Assembly: GCA_019510535.1 (NCBI GenBank)
Contig: JAEKKE010000173.1
Span: 1-11,522 of the forward strand
DNA length: 11,522 bases
Direction of reading: 5' to 3'
Source: Acidobacteriota bacterium
Lineage (GTDB): Bacteria; Acidobacteriota; Terriglobia; Terriglobales; Acidobacteriaceae
Below are positions 5,740 through 11,522 of the stretch, one piece after another (within the stretch, counting starts at the first letter, position 1; each line of letters opens with the position of its first letter). The notes under the pieces were generated by a model that worked only from the letters and a program-made list of their open reading frames with translations, did no database searches and was not told the DNA's origin. The position numbers and the translations under genes were made by a program.

Positions 5740-6978
5740 TCACCCCCCGGCAATCTCACCAAAGACACGCAACAGATTCCCGCCCCAGAACTTCCTGATC
5801 CGCTCTTCCGAATAGCCTCGCCGCAGCATACTCTCCGTAATCATCGGCAGATCCCGGACGTCACGCATGCCGCGCGCCAGCGTTGGACCGCCATCGAAAT
5901 CGCTGCCGAGCGCGACGTGGTCTTCTCCCACCAGCCGGATCACACGGTCAACCACATCGACCCAGTTGTCCACGCTCATCTGTACTTCTGCGGGAACTTC
6001 AGCGCCCAGCATCGGATAACCCGGCGCCACAAGTTCATCGACCTCGTAGATCGACTTCCCCCGAACGCGCGTCGGGACATCGGTGGTATCCCAGAAGGTC
6101 TTGCGGCGATGCTCCGTGATCCATGCATACTCCTTCGGATAGGCGAACTCGCTGCCGATCTGAATGCCGAGCACGCCACCCTTCGCCGCCAGCTTCTGCA
6201 GCAGGTTATCCGGGATATTTCTGGGGATGTCATTCACGCTGCGCAGGCCGTGATGGGTCGCGATCACTGGATGATCACTCACCTCGATGGCCTGCTGCAT
6301 GGTCGTGTCGGCTGAGTGCGAGACGTTGATGACCATGCCCAAACGGTTCATCTCCCGGATGAGCTTACGTCCGTTCTCTGTAAGCCCATTGGTCTTTGCC
6401 GGAGAACAGCATGCATCCGCGTAATGTTGGTTCCAGTTATGAGCGGAGAGTTGCGCCGAGCTCAGCCCCCTGGCATGCAGCTCCCGAAGTACGCCAAGGT
6501 CTCCGTCGAGATCGTAACTGCCCTCGATATCAAGGACCGCCGCTAGTCTGCCCGATGCCGCAGCGGCTTGAATTTCAGAAGCCTTGCGCGCCAGCACAAC
6601 CTTGTCTCGATTCAGCGCCAGTTGGCGGTATGCGTGATCGATACGCCGGAGCGTCTGCTTGGTCTCGAAGCGGCCGGGATAGTACTCCTCCGGCACAAAG
6701 ATGGAGAGAAAGAAGGCCTTTTCTCCACCTTCTTTCGCACGAACGAGGTCCCACTGTCCCTGGTTCGAACGCTCTCCCATACTGCCGCCGTGATAGAACT
6801 CACGGTCGAGCGCGTGGACATGACCATCGAAGATCAGCATCTGCTGATGCATCGCGCGCGCGCGCTCCGTGAGCGGCTCGGCCCACGTCATCGCACTGCC
6901 GGCAACTGAGGCAAGCGAGGCAGACTTCAAAAACTGGCGTCGGGACAGCAAGGCAGTTCTCCTTAGGTTGATTGCCAT
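5740..6978 (-). CDS. Tat-exported M19 (renal/membrane dipeptidase family) peptidase
   Basis: 412 residues from the preferred ATG at 6978. That start puts a twin-arginine signal at the N-terminus: SRRQFLK at 12-18, then the hydrophobic stretch SASLASVAGSAM. An ATG at 7050 would lengthen it by 24 residues; it has AGGA very close by, but the longer leader is unusual for Tat. M19 enzymes are binuclear zinc hydrolases acting on dipeptides and related amides. Visible ligands are H53 and H55 in FDGHVHAL, E152 in LDIEGSY, H221 in VINVSHS and H242 in VIATHHG. Family landmarks TENGRKLIREMNRLGM, RNIPDNLL and LGSDFDGG are also present. The first motif reads HxH where the classical family has HxD. Folding with cofactor before Tat export fits a metalloenzyme. 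It is divergent from the peroxidase-encapsulin pair; 6979-7234 shows no clear promoter on either strand. Confidence 0.85.
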   Translation of the reverse strand: MAINLRRTALLSRRQFLKSASLASVAGSAMTWAEPLTERARAMHQQMLIFDGHVHALDREFYHGGSMGERSNQGQWDLVRAKEGGEKAFFLSIFVPEEYYPGRFETKQTLRRIDHAYRQLALNRDKVVLARKASEIQAAAASGRLAAVLDIEGSYDLDGDLGVLRELHARGLSSAQLSAHNWNQHYADACCSPAKTNGLTENGRKLIREMNRLGMVINVSHSADTTMQQAIEVSDHPVIATHHGLRSVNDIPRNIPDNLLQKLAAKGGVLGIQIGSEFAYPKEYAWITEHRRKTFWDTTDVPTRVRGKSIYEVDELVAPGYPMLGAEVPAEVQMSVDNWVDVVDRVIRLVGEDHVALGSDFDGGPTLARGMRDVRDLPMITESMLRRGYSEERIRKFWGGNLLRVFGEIAGG

Positions 6979-7234
6979 AGATGCAATCCGTAGCGGCATG
7001 GCTATGCTCGGCGTGCGCCTTGAAACAAGGGAAATCATACCTTGCGCCATGTTCCTGCGGCACGCAACCGCCCGCTACTGACGCCAAAACAATCGGTTGA
7101 TCGAGCCGCACGTCCCAATGCTTTTTAGGCATTCGACGGTAACCCGAAAGAGCAGGACCTTCTCGGGCATTTCACACAGATCGCCCACAACAAAGATGCG
7201 ATACTCGAAGAGCACCTAGATCGAGATCGACGCA

Positions 7235-8320
7235 ATGGATACTCCCGGCGAGCTGAATGAAGTTGTTCTTCCCCAAAATGTAGTTGGCCCGCTGACGCGG
7301 TCGGCGATCTTTCTGGTGTTGTGTATCCGCGAGGACGAGGATGCTTACGCACGTATTCGCGAGTTCTGTGCCGGTCTCTCCGGCCTGGTTCGCGCAGTCG
7401 AGTTTCGCGATGTCGAAGCTGGCCTGACCTGCGTTGCCGGATTCGGTTCCGGTGCCTGGGACAAGCTCTTCGGAGCGCCTCGTCCAGCAGAGCTGCATCC
7501 CTTTCGCGAGATCCGCTCGGGCAATCGCCATGCCGTCTCCACGCCAGGTGACCTTTTCTTCCATATCCGCGCCAAACGTATGGATCTGTGCTTTGAGCTG
7601 GCAACGCAGATTATGGACAGCATCGGAGATGTAGTCTCCGTCGCCGACGAAGTACACGGCTTCCGCTACTTCGACGATCGCGATGTGATGGGCTTTGTGG
7701 ACGGCACCGAGAATCCACGAGGCGATGCCGCCGCCGATGCCGCCATCATCGGCAGCGAGGACCCGGCATTTACGGGCGGTAGCTACGTCATCGTGCAGAA
7801 GTACCTTCACGACATGAAGGCGTGGAACGCTCTTCCGACCGAGGTGCAGGAGCGCATCATCGGCCGCCGCAAGCTCTCTGACATTGAACTAAGCGACACC
7901 GACAAGCCCGCCTATGCGCATAATGCGCTTACCAATATCGAAGAGAACGGCCGGCAGTTACAGATCCTGCGGGACAATATGCCCTTCGGCCGTCCGGGAC
8001 ACGGCGAGTTTGGGACGTACTTTATCGGCTACAGTCGCACGCCGCGTATCACCGAACTCATGCTGGAGAACATGTTCATCGGCCGCCCGCCTGGAAACTA
8101 CGACCGGCTGCTCGATTTCAGCCAGCCCGCAACCGGCACCCTGTTCTTCGTCCCGACAATGTCGTTCCTCGACAATGTCACCACCGACGCTCCGGCAACA
8201 ACAGAAAACGCGGCAACGCCAGATATAGAGCCGTCGTCACCTGCGCCCGCATTCACTGCAGTAGCCGTAGACGACACATCACTCAAGATAGGATCACTGA
8301 AGGGAGAACGAAATGAATAA
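7235..8320 (+). CDS. dypB: B-type dye-decolorizing heme peroxidase, encapsulin cargo
   Basis: 361 residues. The ferredoxin-like duplicated fold of DyP peroxidases is recognisable through TPGDLLFHI-like TPGDLFFHIRA (103-113), DEVHGFRYFDDRD (138-150) and the signature GFVDGTENP (153-161). Expected catalytic residues are present: distal D156, proximal heme ligand H229, and distal R246 with N248 in LRDNMPFG. These match the positions D153, H226, R244 and N246 of Rhodococcus jostii DypB, which the whole protein closely resembles. After the catalytic domain (to about 314) comes a Pro/Ala/Thr-rich flexible linker (315-345), then a C-terminal targeting peptide for the encapsulin interior. The gene overlaps the encapsulin gene by 8 nt. 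The family uses hydrogen peroxide to oxidise dyes, phenolics or lignin-like compounds; the physiological substrate is unknown. The ATG has only a weak GAG-type ribosome site. Confidence 0.95.
   Translation: MDTPGELNEVVLPQNVVGPLTRSAIFLVLCIREDEDAYARIREFCAGLSGLVRAVEFRDVEAGLTCVAGFGSGAWDKLFGAPRPAELHPFREIRSGNRHAVSTPGDLFFHIRAKRMDLCFELATQIMDSIGDVVSVADEVHGFRYFDDRDVMGFVDGTENPRGDAAADAAIIGSEDPAFTGGSYVIVQKYLHDMKAWNALPTEVQERIIGRRKLSDIELSDTDKPAYAHNALTNIEENGRQLQILRDNMPFGRPGHGEFGTYFIGYSRTPRITELMLENMFIGRPPGNYDRLLDFSQPATGTLFFVPTMSFLDNVTTDAPATTENAATPDIEPSSPAPAFTAVAVDDTSLKIGSLKGERNE
8273..8308 (+). other. encapsulin cargo-loading peptide coding segment
   Basis: Residues 347-358 of the peroxidase read DTSLKIGSLKGE, the conserved C-terminal extension that docks cargo to the inside of family 1 encapsulins. 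It is almost the same as the tail of R. jostii DypB (LSLKIGGLKG). It follows a Pro/Ala/Thr-rich linker of about 30 residues. Three residues (RNE) follow it. Confidence 0.9.
8301..8306 (+). promoter_or_regulatory. Shine-Dalgarno of encapsulin inside the cargo-peptide codons
   Basis: AGGGAG lies 6 nt before the encapsulin ATG and is formed by the Lys-Gly-Glu codons (AAG GGA GAA) of the peroxidase targeting peptide. With the 8-nt overlap of the two genes this supports translational coupling of cargo and shell. Confidence 0.75.
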
Positions 8321-9116
8321 CCTTCATCGCGAACTTGCACCCATCTCCGACGCAGCATGGGCTCAGATTGAAGAAGAGACGACAAGGACGCTGAAGCGCT
8401 ATCTGGCCGGCCGGCGGGTTGTGGATGTTCCAGGTTCAGGAGGAATCGCTTTCCCTGGTGTAGGAACAGGACACCTGAAGCAGATCTCTGCTCCCGCTGA
8501 GGGTATTGTCGCAAGCCAGCGCGAGGTGAAGCCGCTGGTCGAGCTGCGGGTCCCCTTTGAACTGTCGCGTCAGGACATCGACGATGTGGAGCGCGGCTCC
8601 AACGATTCCGACTGGCAGCCGGCGAAGGACGCCGCGAAGAAGCTCGCCTTTGCCGAAGATCGCGCCATCTTCAACGGCTATCAGGATGCGGGGATCCAGG
8701 GCGTTCGCGAAGCTACCAGCAATCCCATCGATACACTGCCCGCCGATGTTCGGGATTATCCAGATGCAGTCGCTCGCGCGCTGAGCCAGTTGCGGCTGGT
8801 CGGTGTCAACGGACCCTACTCCGTCCTGCTGGGAGCCAACGAATACACCGCGCTAGCCGAGACTCGCGATCACGGATATCCCGTCCTCGAACATGTGAAG
8901 CGCATCGTGGACGGCAACCTGATCTGGGCTCCGGCGATCGAAGGCGCCTTTGTTATGACGACACGCGGCGGCGACTTCGAACTCACCATCGGACAGGATG
9001 TCTCGATCGGCTACCTCAGTCATACCGAGTCCACGGTCAAGCTTTACCTTCAGGAGACCTTCGTCTTCCGGGTGCTCACCACGGAAGCGGCGGTGGCACT
9101 GTCGCCGTCTCGATAG
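8313..9116 (+). CDS. enc: family 1 encapsulin shell protein (linocin M18 family)
   Basis: 267 residues, the usual length (T. maritima shell protein 264). Family landmarks run through the protein: MNNLHRELAPISDAAW at the start, TLKRYLAGRRVVDVPG (26-41), a reverse-strand loop with LVELRVPFELSRQDIDDVERG (75-95), WQPAKDAAKKLAFAEDRAIFNG (101-122), LLGANEYTAL (172-181), AFVMTTRGGDFELTIGQD (212-229) and YLQETFVFRV (245-254). Sixty copies of such proteins form a ~24-nm HK97-fold icosahedral shell in the cytosol. The upstream overlapping gene encodes its peroxidase cargo, so the pair should build a peroxidase nanocompartment for oxidative stress. Translation is coupled to the peroxidase through the overlap. 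The TAG stop shares its TA with the junction of an adjoining MITE-like palindrome. Confidence 0.97.
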   Translation: MNNLHRELAPISDAAWAQIEEETTRTLKRYLAGRRVVDVPGSGGIAFPGVGTGHLKQISAPAEGIVASQREVKPLVELRVPFELSRQDIDDVERGSNDSDWQPAKDAAKKLAFAEDRAIFNGYQDAGIQGVREATSNPIDTLPADVRDYPDAVARALSQLRLVGVNGPYSVLLGANEYTALAETRDHGYPVLEHVKRIVDGNLIWAPAIEGAFVMTTRGGDFELTIGQDVSIGYLSHTESTVKLYLQETFVFRVLTTEAAVALSPSR

Positions 9117-9229
9117 AGCATTTTCCCTGTAGGTGTAGTGTAGGGCTTCCGTATCTATGGGCGTTTTCCGCAATGAAAACGCCGCTGCACTCCCCTTCCG
9201 GGATACCCAGTAACAGGGGAAATGCTCTA
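9114..9229. mobile_element. MITE-like palindromic element, copy 1, with TA flanks
   Basis: Terminal inverted repeats GAGCATTTTCCCTGT (9116-9130) and ACAGGGGAAATGCTC (9213-9227) match at 14 of 15 positions and are flanked by TA on both sides. The centre holds a hairpin GGCGTTTTC-CGCAAT-GAAAACGCC (9160-9183). No coding potential is seen. The left TA is the first two bases of the encapsulin TAG stop. TA duplication and short size suggest a non-autonomous relative of IS630/Tc1-mariner elements; mobilisation is inferred, not shown. Confidence 0.75.
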
Positions 9230-9341
9230 GAGCATTTCCCTGTGGGTGTAGTGTAGGGTCTCCGTATCTATGGGCGTTTTCCGCAATGAAAACGCCCTGC
9301 ACTCCCTTTCCGGTATACCCAGCAACAGGGAAAATGCTCTA
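9228..9341. mobile_element. MITE-like palindromic element, copy 2, tandem to copy 1
   Basis: About 90% identical to copy 1 by eye and in the same orientation, sharing the TA at 9228-9229. The terminal repeats are GAGCATTTCCCTGT (9230-9243) and ACAGGGAAAATGCTC (9325-9339), with TA at 9340-9341. The central stem is a perfect 10-bp hairpin, GGGCGTTTTC-CGCAAT-GAAAACGCCC (9272-9297). Differences from copy 1 are scattered substitutions and 1-nt indels, so the pair is not a recent duplication. Confidence 0.75.
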
Positions 9342-9380
9342 GCACTGCCTTTATACAAATTTCCTGATACACCGCCTTTG

Positions 9381-9418
9381 AATGCCCCGCAAGCAACATA
9401 CCGATGCGGGGCATTTTC
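9381..9418 (+). terminator. intrinsic terminator downstream of the encapsulin operon
   Basis: AATGCCCCGC (9381-9390) pairs perfectly with GCGGGGCATT (9406-9415) across a 15-nt loop, and the arm runs into TTTTCCT. It lies 265 nt after the encapsulin stop, beyond the two MITE-like elements. It probably was the original operon terminator, now displaced by the insertions. Confidence 0.7.
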
Positions 9419-9437
9419 CTGTCTGCCTGCATGCTGA

Positions 9438-9460
9438 ATGTATACGGATACATGTATGAT
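9438..9460 (+). promoter_or_regulatory. GntR-like operator overlapping a candidate -10
   Basis: ATGTAT-ACGG-ATACAT (9438-9453) is a perfect 6-bp-arm palindrome of the kind bound by GntR-family regulators (TGTATAC core). TATGAT (9455-9460) directly after it is a good -10; the matching -35 position (9432-9437) is poor, as expected for a regulated promoter. A start near 9467 would make the ATG at 9501 the first usable start of the downstream gene. Confidence 0.45.
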
Positions 9461-9500
9461 GGTCGCGCTCTCCGAACTACAAGATTTCCAACATCATCCC

Positions 9501-11015
9501 ATGCCAAAAGAACCGATTGCCGATCGCAAAATCCTCACACGCCGCGAGCTGGGTCGAATGCTTACCGCGATAGGCCTGCTTGGCCCTGCCTCGCACTCCA
9601 TCTTCGCCCAGTTAGTGACGGGAGCGAGCAAAGTAAAAGCCGGCGCCGGGCAACTACAGTCGAAACTCGAGATCGCCTCCTCCAACGCAAAGCTCGTCGA
9701 GGTCTTTGAGTGGGCCAGGACACAGGCCATGGCCTACACCTTTGACCAGAATGATCCTGTCGGCCCCTGGTATGAGGCGGTTGAGCCCGGACGCGAGGCT
9801 TTCTGTATTCGCGACACCTGTCACCAGGCGCTTGGAGCACACATGCTTGGGTTGGCACGGTGCAATCTCAACATGCTGCGCAGATTCGCCGAGCACCTCT
9901 CCGATTCCAAAGACTGGTGCAGCTACTGGGAGATTGATCGCTTCAACCGGCCCGCTCCCGTGGACTACAAGGACGACGCGGAGTTCTGGTACAACCTGCC
10001 CTCGAACTTCGATCTCGTCGACTGCTGCTACCGCATGTATGTCTGGACCGGAGACCCGGCTTACATTGAAGATCCGATGCTTCTCAACCTCTATGACCGC
10101 ACAGTGAACGACTACGTCGAGCGCTGGGGCCTGGATATCGACCACATCATGACGCGGCCGCGTCTGCTGAACGTCCGCGGCATCTTCGATGCGAAGAAGA
10201 AGTTTCCGAAGAATCGCGGTATCCCTGGCTATAACGAGGGCGACCACAGCTATATACTTGGCTTCGATGTGCTTGCCTCGCAGCGCGCTGCTTATCTCGC
10301 CTATGCGCATATCCAGCAAGTGCGTCAGAACGCCACACTGGCAGCAACATTCCTAGGCAAAGCCGCGGCCGTTGAAAAGCTGCTGCGAGAGACATGGTGG
10401 AACAAGACCGACCAGTGTTTCTATGCGCGGCTCAACAAGGATCATCAGCTCGAAGGCCGCAGTGGACGTGGCTCCGGCACAACCCAGACCCTGGACTGGA
10501 ATGCAGAGGGTATCTCCGATACACCGGGCTTCCCACGCGCTGATGACACGAATGCTGTCGCCGCCCGTCTGCTCGATCTGAGTCATGCCCGCCTGGAGTA
10601 TCCCGAGATCTCGTTCACCAGGGTCGGCGATATAGTCAGCGACATCATGGGAGTCAACCTGCAGTTCACTTCGCCGCTGCTCTCTTCCGTAGAAGGCAAC
10701 TGGGTGGAAGTGACGGTGAAGACACTCTCTGGCCTGGGAAGCACCATTGACTGGGCCGAGATACGCAACCTTCCCATCCGCGCCTGCGAGGTCAGCATCC
10801 GCCATGATGGCAACAGCCGCACTACCTTTACAAACCAACGTGGCCCTGCCCTGATCTGGCGAGCCTTCTTCGATGGACGACACCAATCGCTACTGGTAAA
10901 TGGGCAGCCGGTTAAGGCTGCCGTTGAGGCCGATGATCGTGGGCGCTCCCTCTCTTCGGTTCGTGTCACCGTCGGGGCTGGAGGAACGGTAAGCGTAGAA
11001 ACAGGCAAAGGCTGA
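9501..11015 (+). CDS. Tat-exported six-hairpin-glycosidase-like protein
   Basis: 504 residues from the ATG at 9501. An in-frame ATG at 9438 lies inside the operator-like palindrome and upstream of the likely transcription start, so it was rejected. The N-terminus carries a Tat-like signal: TRREL at 13-17, then MLTAIGLLGPASHSIFAQ. The body (about 65-430) has the pattern of an (alpha/alpha)6 toroid: repeated helical hairpins with GPWYEAVEPG, FCIRDTCHQALGAHMLG, FWYNLPSNFDLVDCCYRMY and RETWWNKTDQCFY. A beta-rich C-terminal segment (about 435-504) follows. Such proteins hydrolyse or bind plant and bacterial polysaccharides (rhamnosidase-like and related clans). I do not recognise the exact CAZy family, and catalytic acids cannot be assigned with certainty. 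The downstream lyase-fold gene starts 21 nt after the stop, so the two form one polysaccharide-degrading unit. Confidence 0.75.
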   Translation: MPKEPIADRKILTRRELGRMLTAIGLLGPASHSIFAQLVTGASKVKAGAGQLQSKLEIASSNAKLVEVFEWARTQAMAYTFDQNDPVGPWYEAVEPGREAFCIRDTCHQALGAHMLGLARCNLNMLRRFAEHLSDSKDWCSYWEIDRFNRPAPVDYKDDAEFWYNLPSNFDLVDCCYRMYVWTGDPAYIEDPMLLNLYDRTVNDYVERWGLDIDHIMTRPRLLNVRGIFDAKKKFPKNRGIPGYNEGDHSYILGFDVLASQRAAYLAYAHIQQVRQNATLAATFLGKAAAVEKLLRETWWNKTDQCFYARLNKDHQLEGRSGRGSGTTQTLDWNAEGISDTPGFPRADDTNAVAARLLDLSHARLEYPEISFTRVGDIVSDIMGVNLQFTSPLLSSVEGNWVEVTVKTLSGLGSTIDWAEIRNLPIRACEVSIRHDGNSRTTFTNQRGPALIWRAFFDGRHQSLLVNGQPVKAAVEADDRGRSLSSVRVTVGAGGTVSVETGKG

Positions 11016-11036
11016 CGGAAACGAGGAACAGGGCTC

Positions 11037-11522
11037 TTGATCTCACCGCGATACACACAATTTTCCCGACGTCTGAGCATCGCTGCTCTGGCTCTGACTG
11101 CTTCGACGAATGCGGCGTCGCCATCCGCGCCACACAGTCAGTGGGTCTATCCGGATACCGGTGGAAAACTGATCTATCGAACGCTTGAGACCGGCGACCG
11201 AATCCTCGACTTCTCCTATGCCGGCTATGGTGGCGGCGGTGTTGCCATCCCCTCTTTACCCGCGAAGGCGACCGTTGCTCCTTCTGGACAGGACGACACT
11301 CCTGCGATTCAAGCAGCCATCGACACCGTATCGAAGCTGCCTCTGGCGCACGGTGTGCGCGGAGCTGTGGTTCTCGCAAAGGGACACTTCCATTGCCAGG
11401 CTACGCTCAAGATTGAGGCCGGCGGTGTTGTCCTTCGCGGAAGCGGAATGAACGAAGACGGCACCGTAATCGAGATGACTGGCGATCCTCATCTTGTGAT
11501 CTCCGTTGCGGGACAAAATAGC
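11037..11522 (+). CDS. secreted pectate-lyase-superfamily beta-helix protein (3' end outside window)
   Basis: 162 codons lie in the window and the frame is open at the right edge. The only plausible start is the TTG at 11037. The in-frame stop of the preceding gene is at 11013-11015, no other start codon intervenes, and GAGGAACAGGG provides a ribosome site. A signal peptide follows (residues 1-27, SRRLSIAALALTASTNAAS). The mature part shows DFSYAGYGGGGV (about 61-72) and the N-terminal coil of a right-handed parallel beta-helix: DDTPAIQAAIDTVSKL, GAVVLAKGHFHCQATLKI and VVLRGSGMNEDGTVIEM. This is the signature of the pectate lyase superfamily domain, shared by lyases and GH28-type hydrolases. 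It is co-transcribed with the six-hairpin protein and probably acts with it outside the cytoplasm on a plant or microbial polysaccharide. The substrate cannot be told from this fragment. Confidence 0.8.
   Translation, partial: MISPRYTQFSRRLSIAALALTASTNAASPSAPHSQWVYPDTGGKLIYRTLETGDRILDFSYAGYGGGGVAIPSLPAKATVAPSGQDDTPAIQAAIDTVSKLPLAHGVRGAVVLAKGHFHCQATLKIEAGGVVLRGSGMNEDGTVIEMTGDPHLVISVAGQNS

Noticed and set aside
7081..7234. Promoter or OxyR/Fur-type site before the peroxidase-encapsulin pair
   Set aside because: A TGCGATACT extended -10-like string is present at 7197-7205, but no -35 or recognisable operator accompanies it.
7172..7810. Minus-strand 212-codon open frame
   Set aside because: Antisense shadow of the peroxidase gene, whose signature GFVDGTENP is on the plus strand.
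9117..9341. CRISPR-like array
   Set aside because: Only two adjoining copies of a long palindrome with TA junctions; there are no regularly spaced repeats with unique spacers and no cas genes.

Overview
The window looks like chromosomal DNA of a soil acidobacterium (class Terriglobia: Granulicella, Edaphobacter or Terriglobus type). The grounds are moderately high GC, secreted glycan-degrading genes with signal peptides, several short palindromic intergenic repeats, and the overall gene style. This is inference from impression, not a database match. Eleven protein genes can be supported, two of them cut by the window edges.

Left end (1-2250, minus strand): a compact three-gene operon behind a good sigma70-type promoter. 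It encodes a membrane-anchored trypsin/HtrA-type serine protease, an 89-residue ubiquitin-like protein (YukD-type beta-grasp) that ends in glycine, and a ThiF/MoeB/E1-type adenylating enzyme that runs off the window. Together they resemble a bacterial ubiquitin-like conjugation pathway: modifier, activating enzyme and candidate deconjugating protease. An E2-like or JAB-type partner would be expected just past position 1. This is the most interesting system here.

2250-5600: palindromic repeats and an intrinsic terminator close a two-gene minus-strand operon, a 2-oxoglutarate/Fe(II) oxygenase followed by alkB (DNA alkylation repair). A plus-strand SnoaL-like NTF2-fold gene follows with its own terminator. 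Next is a 267-bp element with long terminal inverted repeats and two nested internal hairpin domains, which abuts and overlaps the stop codon of a minus-strand SAM-dependent methyltransferase.

5740-9420: a Tat-exported M19 membrane-dipeptidase-like protein on minus. Divergent from it is a plus-strand pair, a B-type dye-decolorizing peroxidase with a C-terminal encapsulin-targeting peptide and a family 1 encapsulin shell protein. The two genes overlap by 8 bp, and the targeting-peptide codons also form the Shine-Dalgarno sequence of the shell gene. The encapsulin stop codon coincides with the TA junction of the first of two tandem ~110-bp MITE-like palindromes. A terminator follows.

9438-11522: a likely regulated promoter with a GntR-like palindrome drives a two-gene plus-strand unit for extracellular polysaccharide breakdown. 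It encodes a Tat-exported six-hairpin-glycosidase-like protein and the start of a secreted pectate-lyase-superfamily beta-helix protein that begins at TTG and runs off the right end.
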